DNA from: Lewinella sp. 4G2
Lineage (GTDB): Bacteria; Bacteroidota; Bacteroidia; Chitinophagales; Saprospiraceae
Reading direction: 5' to 3'
NCBI RefSeq assembly: GCF_001625015.1
Contig: NZ_LVWJ02000014.1
Span: forward strand, 4,108,385-4,172,384
Length of the DNA: 64,000 nucleotides
Made by a program: the position numbers and the translations under genes. Position 1 is the stretch's first letter; each line of letters starts with the position of its first letter. Of the stretch, positions 25,701 to 35,015 are shown in pieces. The notes under the pieces were generated by a model. That model was not told where the DNA came from, searched no databases, and saw nothing but the letters and a program-made list of their open reading frames with translations.

Positions 25701-28700
25701 CGATTGGTCGTCACCGCCACTAACGTTACCGGAAATGCCTCCAATGAATTGGGTGTAGTCGTCACCGGCCGCAAGCCGCGTGAGGGGACGTTCACGACCG
25801 TCGACCCACAGTACCCACTCTTCGTACTGCGGGCGCCGCCCGGAGACCAATCTTCGGCTACGCTGGAGGCGGGTACGACCATCTGCTCCTCCAACAACAG
25901 TGGCAACGTTTTCATCAATGAGAATACGGGGACTAAGGTCATCGACGCTTCCCCGACCAACATCATCAATACCGGAGCGCCTGGCGTCACCACCGAATTC
26001 GCCGTCGAAGGTGGTGTGGACACCAAACTTAAGATCGTCCAGAAAACGAATAGCCAACGCACCTCTACCAACGAGACCTGTACCACCTTCTTACGCACCG
26101 TGAGTACGGCAAACGGGGAGAACGTCCCCCACAGCGAAGGGCTTGGCGATGTGTACGTAGGCATTGCCGCCAATATCAACATCACCAATAATGACTACCT
26201 CTACGTTGATACGAGCCAGTGTAGATTCCGGGATGACAGTACGCGCATCACTTTTAATCTGGACAGCTACGACACGGAGTATTTCTACAGCGAGTGGCAG
26301 TTGATCACCGACGTGATCCCCCAACTCCGCACGCCACCCAACCCCATGAACGCAGAGGTCTTCGAAAGAAACCTGGAGTCCGCGGATAAGTGGGAAGAAA
26401 TCATTGCCAACAACAAGTACGACAAGGAATCGGGTAGGCTACTGAAGAACTACACCTTTGACGGTCTCGTCAGCATTGAGGAATCGCTTAGCACTTCGGA
26501 GGTCTATTCTTTTTCGCACAACACCGATATCACTGCCACCGCGGAATTTGCCTTGTTCTCCGGTATCGAGATCAACGACGCCGGCACCAAGATTGGGCTG
26601 GAAACGAATATTGGCGGCGGTTTCAATTTCGGCGGTGGCAATTCAACGGATTCCACCAGTACGATCTCCTTCGTGCTTGCCGACGATGACCCCAACGATA
26701 ACTTCACCGTCGACATTCTGGAGGGAGGGACCTACCCTGCCCCCATCTTCAAACTGAGATCCGGAGAAAGTATGTGCCCCTGGGAACCGGGAACGCGGAA
26801 CCGGGAAGAAGTGGGTTTCAACGTTGACCGCAATACGGCGCTCAACGTACCGGAAACCCAGCCGGCGGTCTTCAAACTTCAGCTGACGAACGAAGGCCAG
26901 ACCGGTGCTGACCAACTGGTCTATTCCGTCGGCGTGGTGGATGGCTCGAATCCCTTCGGAGCTACCATCCGGCTGGATGGCACCACCCTCAACACCCGCC
27001 CCCGCGACTTCCAGATCGGGCCGGACGAAACCATTGAACTGACCCTCACGATTGACCGGGGGCCAGAGGAATACAATTACGACAGCATTGGCATCTTCAT
27101 GGCTAGTTCCTGCATGTTCGACCACTCCGAAGCTTTGGGTTACGATCTGTCAAACGTAGCCGATCCGGCGATCTACGCCGACCATCCCAATCGCGATATA
27201 CCCCGAGAAGGGCCTTACGCCCGGACCGATCTCAACAAGTTCTACAAAGAATACCGCCTGAACGTCCAGTTCCTGGAGCCCTGTACGCCGATCGACATCA
27301 ACTTCCCCCGGCAGGACTGGGTGGTTACGCCGGATGACAACGCGAGGCAGGCCATTACCGTCGTAGACTACGATTACGATGATCCCGACTTGGATACCGT
27401 AAGGATCCAGTACCGCATCACCGGCGGTGACGGGAACTGGATCAACATCGCCGAACTGCCCGCGGATACCTTCCTGAACAACCCCGTTTTCTATACCCAG
27501 ATCTGGGATATGGAGGAGTTGCGGGATGGCCCCTACGAGATCCGGGCAACGGCCACCTGTAAGGACCTCAACCTCACGCCCGGTATCTCCAGCGTCATTC
27601 AGGGCCGCAAGGAAACCCAGGCGCCCAGACCTCTGGGCACCCCCGAACCAGCCGACGGGGTACTCAACCCCGGCGATGAGATCAGCATCTCCTGGACGAA
27701 GCGGATCAATTGTGGACTCATCTTCCCCGCTGACGGGATCGGTGCCGACATTAGTATCAACAACCTGGCGCTCATTGATAAAACGACCGGTGAGCTGATT
27801 GACGCAACGATCTCCTGCCGGGAGGACAAGATCATCATCGTTCCCAACGTGCCCCGACGCTTCATTGAAAATCATACTTTGGGCGTGGTCGCGAATGACT
27901 TTCAGGACCTCTACGGAAACGAATCCGATTCAATCCACTGGGAGTTCTTCGTCAACCAATCCAATCTGTACTGGGACGGTGGACGCATTGATGAGACCGT
28001 TCTGGAAGGTAACAAACTCGTCGTCACCCGGCAAATTCGTAACCAGAGTGGTGAAGTGACGGACTACCAAATTCCGGACGTCCCCGCCTGGATGCAGGTC
28101 TTCCCCAGAACCGGAAGCCTGGGCCCCGGCGACCGCCAATCGGTCACCTTTGAGTTCCCGGCGGACCTGCTGGCCGATGCCTACAGCGATACGCTCAACA
28201 TGGTAACCGTGGACGGAGAGGAACCCCTCATCGTTGATCTCCGGGTGACCTGCGAAGGGCCTGACTGGAAGATCAACCCCAACGACTTCAGTTTCTCCCA
28301 CAGCCTTACGGTAGAATTAGACATCGAGGGCGTGCTCTCCGATGACCGTGTGGACCTGGTGGGCGCCTTCGTCAACGGCGAGCTCCGCGGCGTTGCCAAC
28401 ATCCGCCGCTTTGACGAAATCAGCGGTTCGAGCCTCGTAAATCCCAACCTCGCCTTCCTGACGGTCTACAGTAATGTGTCCAGCGGCGAGACGATCGATT
28501 TTCAGATCTGGGACGCCTCGGCCTGCCTGTTGTACGGCAAAACCATTGAGCGCATCCCATTTGTCGCCGATGGTGTCGAGGGGAAGCCACTCGCGCCCCT
28601 CACCATCCATACGACGGGTGAGCTCCTACGCAAGATCTATTTCAACCCCGGCTGGAACTGGTTCTCCTACAACCTGGATCTTCCGGATAATAGCGTGAAC

Positions 28701-29867
28701 GGCACTTTAGCAAGTCTTTCGGGCGCTGCCGCAGGTGCTACGCTGAAGGGGCAAGGGACGTTCGCCATTTACTCAGAACAAGCCAACCTCTGGTTTGGTA
28801 ACCTGACGGCGACGGACGTGACCACCATGTATCAGTATCGATCGCCGGTGAAGGACTCCCTAACCCTCATCGGAACGGCCGTGGACGTTGATCAACCCAT
28901 CCCCATCCAGAGTGGCTGGAACTGGATCGGGTACCTACCGAACCGGGGGCTACCCGTAGGCACCGCCCTCTCCAGTCTGGAACCGGTCAACGGCGATATC
29001 ATCAAGAACCAGTTGACCTTCTCCCAATACGTAGCGGGCGTCGGCTGGGTCGGCAACCTCAACTTCATGAGTTCGCCCAATGGCTACCTGTTACGACTGA
29101 GCAACGCGGGTACCCTGCGCTACCCTGATCCCGAAGCCAACTCCTCTAACGGGCTGTCGACTTCGGAAGAACTGAGTCCCTTCGCTGCGGGTGAGCTACA
29201 CATCGACACGGAGGCTCGGCAGAAGAGCCTGGATTCCATCCCGGCCCACTGGTCAGTCAATCCCGCCAACTACGAAATCTCCATGAACATGGTGGCTGTC
29301 GTAGCGGAAGGTGCCGATAACCTATTGCTAGAAGAAGGAGATGAGATTGCCGCCTTCGTCGACGGGGAGATCCGGGGTGCAGACCGGGTCCTTTACGTCC
29401 CCCAACTCGAGCGTTACCTGGCCTTTCTGACGGTCTTCGCCGCCGAGCCCGGAGAGACAGTTACCTACCGTTTTTATGACCGAAGCGAAGACCGGGAAGT
29501 GCCCCTAACCGAAACGACTTCCTTCGTTACCAACGACGTGATTGGTCTGGTGAGTAAGCCCTTCGTCTTCAATCTGGGCACTACCTCTGTACGCGGTGGC
29601 GACCTGGAATTGGACAGAAACATTTTCGTCTATCCGAACCCGGCGCGGACGGTGGCCAACATCAGTTTCTCCACACAAATTGGAGATGCCTTCGTGCTAA
29701 CGATCCGCGATATCGTTGGGCGGGAGCTCTACCGGCACACGAGTGAAGCTACCGTGCGGGAGAACGTCATCCAATGGGATACCGACGACGTACCGGACGG
29801 GATCTATTTCATCACGTTGGAGCACGGCAAGGCCCTGCGCAGCGCAAAAGTCCAGGTAAAAAGATGA
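22752..29867 (+). CDS. Giant multidomain secreted protein (LamG, FN3, T9SS tail)
   Basis: 2,371 residues. A signal peptide ends LYVAPAAAQ. After a short conserved opening there is an FN3-like domain (about 100-185) and two LamG/concanavalin-like domains (about 215-385 and 460-610). A long beta-rich region with carboxypeptidase-like and Ig-like segments follows. Near 1,837-1,955 and 2,160-2,270 are two copies of a module containing AFVNGELRG or AFVDGEIRG. Between them lie two GWNWxxY modules (near 1,965 and 2,055). The end is a type IX sorting domain (VYPNPARTVANISF ... GIYFITLEHG). It is probably an adhesin or surface scaffold. The dispersed motif occurs in frame at 28,721-28,738 (GAAAGA) and, with one mismatch, reversed in the signal peptide at 22,827-22,842. 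It overlaps the next gene by ATGA. Confidence 0.92.
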   Translation: MTTTISLRGGWLGWLIVPLLLSLYVAPAAAQNAAPETECNPTEGLPVATGEVFLNYGAVTNSFSLQSRSSYSLGQPIVTRMLGQRNLSEGGYWSRFLLPPQAPVVRATQGDFGDRIQISWNLDPLSATATRGYILTRDGNFLAELEPGTSNFIDFNVQPGEFYEYNVQGRNGFGTGSGGISVGFTNPNGVVSGRVTSRQGNPIFGTTVTLEPSIGRALSFDGDQDYVCLSHDARLDLETFTFSAYIRPDAADQGGMIIDRGHDLNRNFWVQANAGGGSAGVTIGLGSTAGSEEVNIPFPGVGVGEWVHLALVYDAGTLLVYVDGNFAGSTQAAIDYEPALFTLGRDRAGNNSFTGLIDDVRFYDRYLTQTEIMLTKDISASRSSAGLVAYWKFDEGIGEKVFDTGGGDIDGTLFGNTTFTSQAAPVKNGAFTDEGGYYSIDGVNYSGQETFTVSPSQNFYDHTSLEFNATRSSEVRLPEIAWSDSATLEITVRPFVADGLQTIASTQSGDFTLSTLDGTLQLQTPNGGTQQLGALPQDRFNHLAFVFDGPNQTIAWFLNGTRMGQVPGRVATGTPATAWTIGNHATEADQYFTGLIGEFALFDTLVSVAQLQLHASPLIGDNIVSGIDAGDGNLVAYFPFDEANGNVVEDYGPSALGSGTVTAATFSINDYRQRATPHEYRPSQRVINLNGSNTAVGNVDFTDESTIPVSGVVRFSNTFCYQDSVQILANGLPLSPPVFTDAQGRWSTELEPGASVTLTANFPDTTGDHTFTPTFFETRNITRPIAGVLFQNTTKRRVIGQVAGGACRKSINDPGLPIKVKLQSLNGCYAVTQEVENLAGEFVFTGVPPIPVTVSIDQILPAYERLKDDGGQQTDLRQAASDTIDFIYYAPPNVEISDFPERECGLKYIESSYDENLNKRYTNRIRVYEQYLYDRCYLRDSLQLRIDNQIADAVPFDTIVRDTDVFVLRYPAGIPNFVGNNLKRLVVTATNVTGNASNELGVVVTGRKPREGTFTTVDPQYPLFVLRAPPGDQSSATLEAGTTICSSNNSGNVFINENTGTKVIDASPTNIINTGAPGVTTEFAVEGGVDTKLKIVQKTNSQRTSTNETCTTFLRTVSTANGENVPHSEGLGDVYVGIAANINITNNDYLYVDTSQCRFRDDSTRITFNLDSYDTEYFYSEWQLITDVIPQLRTPPNPMNAEVFERNLESADKWEEIIANNKYDKESGRLLKNYTFDGLVSIEESLSTSEVYSFSHNTDITATAEFALFSGIEINDAGTKIGLETNIGGGFNFGGGNSTDSTSTISFVLADDDPNDNFTVDILEGGTYPAPIFKLRSGESMCPWEPGTRNREEVGFNVDRNTALNVPETQPAVFKLQLTNEGQTGADQLVYSVGVVDGSNPFGATIRLDGTTLNTRPRDFQIGPDETIELTLTIDRGPEEYNYDSIGIFMASSCMFDHSEALGYDLSNVADPAIYADHPNRDIPREGPYARTDLNKFYKEYRLNVQFLEPCTPIDINFPRQDWVVTPDDNARQAITVVDYDYDDPDLDTVRIQYRITGGDGNWINIAELPADTFLNNPVFYTQIWDMEELRDGPYEIRATATCKDLNLTPGISSVIQGRKETQAPRPLGTPEPADGVLNPGDEISISWTKRINCGLIFPADGIGADISINNLALIDKTTGELIDATISCREDKIIIVPNVPRRFIENHTLGVVANDFQDLYGNESDSIHWEFFVNQSNLYWDGGRIDETVLEGNKLVVTRQIRNQSGEVTDYQIPDVPAWMQVFPRTGSLGPGDRQSVTFEFPADLLADAYSDTLNMVTVDGEEPLIVDLRVTCEGPDWKINPNDFSFSHSLTVELDIEGVLSDDRVDLVGAFVNGELRGVANIRRFDEISGSSLVNPNLAFLTVYSNVSSGETIDFQIWDASACLLYGKTIERIPFVADGVEGKPLAPLTIHTTGELLRKIYFNPGWNWFSYNLDLPDNSVNGTLASLSGAAAGATLKGQGTFAIYSEQANLWFGNLTATDVTTMYQYRSPVKDSLTLIGTAVDVDQPIPIQSGWNWIGYLPNRGLPVGTALSSLEPVNGDIIKNQLTFSQYVAGVGWVGNLNFMSSPNGYLLRLSNAGTLRYPDPEANSSNGLSTSEELSPFAAGELHIDTEARQKSLDSIPAHWSVNPANYEISMNMVAVVAEGADNLLLEEGDEIAAFVDGEIRGADRVLYVPQLERYLAFLTVFAAEPGETVTYRFYDRSEDREVPLTETTSFVTNDVIGLVSKPFVFNLGTTSVRGGDLELDRNIFVYPNPARTVANISFSTQIGDAFVLTIRDIVGRELYRHTSEATVRENVIQWDTDDVPDGIYFITLEHGKALRSAKVQVKR
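28721..28738 (+). repeat. Dispersed 18-bp motif inside the giant gene
   Basis: GGGCGCTGCCGCAGGTGC, an exact match to the commonest form, coding GAAAGA within the first GWNWxxY module. Confidence 0.85.
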
Positions 29868-31786
29868 TAACTTCCACTGTTAACCGCTACGGCTACCTTA
29901 GCCTGCTCCTCCTGCTTTACCTCGCACCCGCGGCAGCGCAAAATAGTGCGCCGGGGTGGAGTGATCCCGAGGCAAGTGACTTTGCCAACTCGATGAATAT
30001 TACCGCATCGGTACGCTACAATGGGGAGGCGACCACCACTTTACTCGACACCGTGGCCTTCTTCATCGATGGTGAATTAAGGGGCCTTGGCGACCCGTTG
30101 AACGTCGCGGGCGTCACGGATGGCACGCTCCATCTGGCTACGGTTTTTGCTAACAACGAGCAGGATGCAGCCGTAGAAATACGCGTGTATCACGCCGCAA
30201 CCGATAGCGTGTACGTAGTGGACCAGGGGCTGCTTTTTGACAACCAGGCCGTAATTGGTGGCTTTGAAGACCCCTACGAAATCCGCATCACCAACGGACC
30301 GGGAGGCGTCGGAAACGGTACGCTTACGCTAGCTGATCTGCCCGAACAGACCACCACCGAAGGCGTCCCTTTTCCTGCGCTGGACTTAGCACCTTTCGTT
30401 ACGAATAGCTCTTCGGGGGCCATTACGTTTGAGTTAGCCAACGCGCAAGCGGGCATCACTTTCAGCGTCGATGGTACCAATCTACTAGCGGTAGCTGACG
30501 ATGGATTTACGGGCCAGGCTCAGGTAGACGTGATCGCCACCGAATCCGCAAATGGCCACTTGGATATCAAACCCATTACCTACATCGTGGAAGGCGCCTT
30601 CATCGGGCCTTCCTGGACGGGAGTTCCCGATCAGGTCGCCGAAGAAGGAGAAGATTTTGGTCCGCTCGATTTAAGCTTGTTCGTTAATGTGGGGGAGAGT
30701 ACGGACCAGGTGTACACCTTCGTACCCGTCCTGTCTCCCTCACCAATTGAGCAACGCCCGGACCTGGTGAATCCGACTAACTTCTCCACAGCCATGACGC
30801 TGATTGCGCGGGTTCAGTACACTGGTGAGCTCCAGTTTCTCGACAATCAGGACCAACTGGCCGCTTACGTAGACGGCGAATTACGCGGCGTCGCTGATCC
30901 GACCCCTCTCAACGGAGAGAACCTATACTTCCTGAATATTGGGACGAATGGAGTCGCCGACGAGGAGTATACGCTGCGCTTTTATAGCGGCACGGAGCAA
31001 CGCGTATTCAATTGGCCCCTTTCGGCAACCGTAGTCAGCGGAGGGCAGTCCGGTGCTGTTTTCGACCCTACCGTAGTGGATTTATCCCCAATCACCTTAT
31101 CCGTAGATACCGATACGGGGATGAGCACTGCAGCACGGATCGCTCCGGAAATCAACGGCCAGCTGACGGTTGATTTCACCGTAGCCGATCAGGAATTTCC
31201 GGAGGCGACCATGGCGACCGATCGGGTGGTGTTTACGGCCCTCGGCGCTTCGCTCCCGGTAAATTTACTGTCGTTTACTGCCCGTAACCGTAAGGATGCC
31301 GCCGCGGTATTGGACTGGCGTACCGAAGCAGAAATTGACCTAAGCCACTACGCCGTAGAGCGTAGTACTGATGGGCGCTACTTCACTACAATCAGTAATG
31401 AGCCAGCAAAATCCATTGATGGCCAGCTGCGGTACAAATTCGTTGATCAGGATCCTCTTCCGGGACTTAATTACTACCGGTTGAAGATGATCGATTTGGA
31501 CGGAAGTTTCACCTACTCTCCGGTTGCGGCTGTAACAATGGTTGGACCGAAATCAGGACTAGTCCTTTATCCGAATCCGGTGGTCTCCGGAGGCATCATT
31601 TCATTCTCTGGTCCAACCGCGGGCGGTAGATTAACCATTCTTGATGCGGCGGGGCGGGTTGTTTTAGTTAAGCGATTGGAGGCAAACTCCCAGGTACAGT
31701 TGGGGTCGCTCCCGACCGGTTTATACCACTATCGGCTCTCGGCGACGGGTGGCGCTGACTCATCGGGTAAGCTCGTAATTAAATAG
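29864..31786 (+). CDS. Secreted T9SS protein with two GELRG modules
   Basis: ATG 29,864 overlaps the stop of the giant gene (ATGA); the open frame upstream to 29,774 is a shadow. The 640-residue product has a signal peptide almost identical at its end to its neighbour's (LAPAAAQN), and two copies of the same module (FFIDGELRGLGDP near residue 65 and AAYVDGELRGVADP near 340). A region resembling cadherin-like or Ig folds lies between them, then a stretch typical of T9SS proteins (LPVNLLSFTARNRK, DWRTEAEIDLSHYAVERS), then a sorting domain (LVLYPNPVVSGG ... GLYHYRLS). Shared modules, coupling and signal peptide suggest both proteins work together on the surface. Function unknown. Confidence 0.92.
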   Translation: MITSTVNRYGYLSLLLLLYLAPAAAQNSAPGWSDPEASDFANSMNITASVRYNGEATTTLLDTVAFFIDGELRGLGDPLNVAGVTDGTLHLATVFANNEQDAAVEIRVYHAATDSVYVVDQGLLFDNQAVIGGFEDPYEIRITNGPGGVGNGTLTLADLPEQTTTEGVPFPALDLAPFVTNSSSGAITFELANAQAGITFSVDGTNLLAVADDGFTGQAQVDVIATESANGHLDIKPITYIVEGAFIGPSWTGVPDQVAEEGEDFGPLDLSLFVNVGESTDQVYTFVPVLSPSPIEQRPDLVNPTNFSTAMTLIARVQYTGELQFLDNQDQLAAYVDGELRGVADPTPLNGENLYFLNIGTNGVADEEYTLRFYSGTEQRVFNWPLSATVVSGGQSGAVFDPTVVDLSPITLSVDTDTGMSTAARIAPEINGQLTVDFTVADQEFPEATMATDRVVFTALGASLPVNLLSFTARNRKDAAAVLDWRTEAEIDLSHYAVERSTDGRYFTTISNEPAKSIDGQLRYKFVDQDPLPGLNYYRLKMIDLDGSFTYSPVAAVTMVGPKSGLVLYPNPVVSGGIISFSGPTAGGRLTILDAAGRVVLVKRLEANSQVQLGSLPTGLYHYRLSATGGADSSGKLVIK

Positions 31787-31837
31787 TCAAGTACCGCAAC
31801 GCATATGCTAGCTAGCCGTAGGTACAAATGCACCTGA

Positions 31838-33781
31838 TCACTCCTCCAATTCCTTCCCCAGTGCGGATTTGAACCGCTCCAATCCCACCCTCAACGCCTC
31901 CACCACCACCAAAAACTTCACGTGGTCATCCTTGCCCAGGGCCGCCGCGCCAGCGGTGAAATTAGCCTTGATGCTCTCCAGGTGGAACACGCTCAGGGTA
32001 CTCGTCAGATCGTGCTTGAGTTGCTTGAATTTCGCCTTGTCAAACGTTTGGGCGCAGGTATCCAAAATATCTAGGCTGTCCGTAATGTCGGTGCGGACGA
32101 TGCGGAGAAACTTAAGGTAATCTTCTTCCGCGCCGGCGAAGAGATCCAGCACATCCGTAAAGTCTAACTCGCTTGGCTTTTCGGCTGCTAATTCGGGCGC
32201 TTGAATCTCAGATTTCTGGATGGCACCCCGTTCACCGTACTGGCGGATGATGTGGTGGAGGTACTCCGGCTCGAAGGGTTTTACGACCAGGCTGTTGATC
32301 CCCGCATCCAGCATCTTGGCACTGACTTCTTTGGAGGCGGAAGCCGAAAGGGCGATGAGCGGCGTATTCCGCACGTCCGGGTTCTCGTGAGCGCGGATAC
32401 GGCGAGCTAGTTCGTAACCATCCAGTTCTGGCATCTTCAGATCGAGGAGAATAAGGTCGTACACCTGTTTATCCAGTGTACGCAACGCATCGATTGGTGA
32501 AGTGAACTGATCGTACGGCAGCTTCCACTCTTTAAAGTAGCGGGCGTTGATCAGCAGGTTGGCTTGGTTATCATCCACGTTGAGGACCCGCAGGTGGTTG
32601 AGGGGTGGTAACAGCTCAACGGGCGTCGTGCGCCGTTCGTGGCGGGCGATCTGTTGTTGGTTGGCGGCCTTCAGCAGGAGCGTGAAGTGAAATTCGGTCC
32701 CCTCCCCTTCCCGGCTGTTTACCTTCAGCTCGCTTCCGTAAGCTTTAAGGAGCCGCTGGCAGATGGGCAGCCCCAGGCCCGTCCCTCCGTAGTCGGCTTG
32801 GATACTGCTTTTTGCCTGGACGAAGGGTTCGAAGATCCGATCCAGCCGGTCTGGCGCAATGCCCGTTCCGGTGTCACGGACGTGGAAGGTCAGTTGGTGC
32901 TGGCCGTCCTCATTCGCCTGGTATTCTAGTTGCAGCTTGATTTCGCCGGCGGCGGTGAACTTGGCGGCGTTGCTCACCAAGTTGTTCAGGACTTGCAACA
33001 GCTTCTGGGCGTCGGCCATCACCAGCGGGACGTCCGTTAGGGGTTTAGATCCCACCAGCCGGACGCCCTTTTGCGCGCACTGGGGCGCGTAGGTATCTAC
33101 GACCTGATCGATCAACTGGGTCACCTTAACGGGGCGGAGGTCAAGCGTAGCCATCCCGCTCTCCAGTTTACTAAGGTCGAGGATGTCGTTGACGATGGCC
33201 AGCAGGCTGCTACCCGCGTTGCGTAGTACATTGATGAAGGGTAATTGGTCCTCTCTCGGGTCATCCTTGTACAGAAAATTACCCGCCTCCAGGATGGCGT
33301 GGAGCGGCGTCCGGATCTCGTGGCTCATCGACGAGAGAAATACGTTCTTGGCCCGGTCTCCCGCCTCCGCCTTTTCACGGGCCTGCTTCAGGACGCGTTC
33401 GTATTCGCGGCGGTCTTTGGTGTGCAGGAAGGTGTAGAGAAAGCCTCCCTCCGGTGCGGAGGACCGACATGAATTGACCAGTACCGGTACCCGCTCCCCC
33501 GCTTTGGCGACCAACTCAAAATTGATCTCCCGCAAGCCGCCCTCCATTTCTATTTTGGGTGAGTAGTGTGTTTCGAAATAGATCTTTCCGCCGATGGATA
33601 GCAGGTCCAGGAAACGGCGGTTACTCGTGATTTCCTCAGCGGAATAGCCCAGCAATTCAAGGCACCTTTGGTTAGCGTACAGAATGCGTTGGCGGGCATC
33701 CACGCAGATCACCCCACAGGGCAGCAGGTCGTAACTGGCGCGTTCCGTAACGCTCGGGTATGTGTCGGTAAGTTTATCCAC
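31838..33781 (-). CDS. PAS hybrid histidine kinase with receiver and Hpt domains
   Basis: 647 residues from a GTG placed directly after the stop of the upstream hydrolase gene. A PAS domain (about 15-130: YDLLPCGVICVDARQRILYA) is followed by HisKA with the H box SSMSHEIRTPLHAILEAGNF. The HATPase has NLVSNAAKFT, DTGTGI and GGTGLGLPI. A receiver follows with LILLDLKMPELDGYE, then a C-terminal Hpt-like domain with QLKHDLTSTLSVF. There is no membrane segment, so the protein is cytosolic and probably senses a small ligand through PAS. Tight coupling to an RsbQ-like hydrolase suggests that the hydrolase supplies or presents the signal, as RsbQ does for the PAS phosphatase RsbP. No dedicated output regulator is adjacent. 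Confidence 0.94.
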   Translation of the reverse strand: MDKLTDTYPSVTERASYDLLPCGVICVDARQRILYANQRCLELLGYSAEEITSNRRFLDLLSIGGKIYFETHYSPKIEMEGGLREINFELVAKAGERVPVLVNSCRSSAPEGGFLYTFLHTKDRREYERVLKQAREKAEAGDRAKNVFLSSMSHEIRTPLHAILEAGNFLYKDDPREDQLPFINVLRNAGSSLLAIVNDILDLSKLESGMATLDLRPVKVTQLIDQVVDTYAPQCAQKGVRLVGSKPLTDVPLVMADAQKLLQVLNNLVSNAAKFTAAGEIKLQLEYQANEDGQHQLTFHVRDTGTGIAPDRLDRIFEPFVQAKSSIQADYGGTGLGLPICQRLLKAYGSELKVNSREGEGTEFHFTLLLKAANQQQIARHERRTTPVELLPPLNHLRVLNVDDNQANLLINARYFKEWKLPYDQFTSPIDALRTLDKQVYDLILLDLKMPELDGYELARRIRAHENPDVRNTPLIALSASASKEVSAKMLDAGINSLVVKPFEPEYLHHIIRQYGERGAIQKSEIQAPELAAEKPSELDFTDVLDLFAGAEEDYLKFLRIVRTDITDSLDILDTCAQTFDKAKFKQLKHDLTSTLSVFHLESIKANFTAGAAALGKDDHVKFLVVVEALRVGLERFKSALGKELEE

Positions 33782-34591
33782 CTAGGCGGGTACGGATGCT
33801 TGGGAGAGAAAATTGCGGATGGCCTGCGCCGTCTCCTTGGGGGCGCTCAAATTGGGGCAGTGGCCGCGAGCCTTAAGCGATACCAACTGACTGTTGGCCA
33901 GCTGTTCGTGAACGTAGCGCGTCGCCGGTTCGGGAGAGATAATATCTTCGTTGCACTGCAGCACCAGCGTTGGCGTAGTGATGCGCTTTAAGTCCGCGCG
34001 GTTATCGGAGGTGAAGGTGACGCGGCCGAAGAAATTAGCGATGTCCGGGTCCATCTTACAGAAGGAGGTTGTCAACTCTTCCCCGAGCTGTGGCCGCTCG
34101 GCGTTACCCATGATGGCGGGGGCCAGTTGGCCAGACCAGGCTACGTAATTCTCACCCATGACCTCGAGTAATTCTTCGATATCCTGCTCACTGAAGCCTC
34201 CAACGTACTCCCCCTCGTTGATGTAACGAGCGGAGGGGCAGATCATCACTACTTCACTGAAAAGATCGGGGCGCTTAGCGGCAGCGAGGCCGGCGATCAT
34301 CGCACTGACCGAATGGCCGATATGGATCACGTCTTCCAGACCCAATTCCTCACAGATGGCGATGGCATCATCGGCGTACCCCTGTAATGATTGGTAGCGG
34401 CTACGGCTGAATTGCTCAGCGGGGTAAGCGCCACTCCCCGCAAGGTCGTACCGCACGACGCGGTAGTCGTCAGCAAAAGCAGTAACTAGATGGCGGAACA
34501 TTTCCTGACCGCACCCGAAGCCGTGGCTCATGAGCAGGGTACGCTCACCGGAACCCGTCACGGTGACGTTATGCAGGGGAATCAAAGACAT
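33782..34591 (-). CDS. RsbQ/KAI2-like alpha/beta hydrolase
   Basis: ATG 34,591 gives 269 residues, the usual RsbQ/KAI2/D14 length; the frame upstream to 34,687 is not conserved. Family features seen: MSHGFGCGQEMFRHL, RVVRYDLAGSG, nucleophile HIGHSVSAMIAGLAA, the Asp of CNEDIISPE, and the His of ARGHCPNLSAP. These enzymes hydrolyse or bind a small hydrophobic molecule. Bacillus RsbQ activates the PAS protein RsbP under energy stress, and plant KAI2/D14 are hormone receptors. Its stop directly abuts the start of the PAS hybrid kinase, an arrangement expected for a receptor-kinase pair. Confidence 0.93.
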   Translation of the reverse strand: MSLIPLHNVTVTGSGERTLLMSHGFGCGQEMFRHLVTAFADDYRVVRYDLAGSGAYPAEQFSRSRYQSLQGYADDAIAICEELGLEDVIHIGHSVSAMIAGLAAAKRPDLFSEVVMICPSARYINEGEYVGGFSEQDIEELLEVMGENYVAWSGQLAPAIMGNAERPQLGEELTTSFCKMDPDIANFFGRVTFTSDNRADLKRITTPTLVLQCNEDIISPEPATRYVHEQLANSQLVSLKARGHCPNLSAPKETAQAIRNFLSQASVPA

Positions 34592-34748
34592 GCTGGATAG
34601 TTGGTGGTCGAAACAAAGCACATCGCGTGCCGGGTAAAACGACAAGGTAGGGTGTTTAAACCCGCATTCCACATTTTGGATTCGCACTTGCCAGAAAATG
34701 CTGGTTTTCGGACAACTTTGTTAATTCAACCATGACCTACCCCGTGTC

Positions 34749-35015
34749 CTACGCCCAAAGCGCAGAGGCCGTGATGGCCAGTAAAAAGGCAACGCCTAAT
34801 GCCGTAATGATCCAGGCAGACTTCGCAGCTAACCGGCGAACGAGAAAGTAAAAGGCTACCGTGATCAGACCAATGACCAACGGTACCCACATCAAGACGA
34901 GCAAGGCCATCCCGGTACCATCCTCGTAGGGTGCATAAACGATGGCCACCGTAGCGGCAATCACCGCAGCGGCTAGCGCAAGTAGATTGTACGTATTGTT
35001 TCTGAGCGTTTCCAT
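34749..35015 (-). CDS. Small membrane protein
   Basis: 88 residues with three probable membrane segments (about 10-27, 37-57 and 67-87). The start codon overlaps the stop of the enoyl-CoA hydratase gene by one base (TAATG), so it is co-translated. No family recognised. It may be an accessory membrane protein with no link to fatty-acid metabolism. Confidence 0.75.
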   Translation of the reverse strand: METLRNNTYNLLALAAAVIAATVAIVYAPYEDGTGMALLVLMWVPLVIGLITVAFYFLVRRLAAKSAWIITALGVAFLLAITASALWA

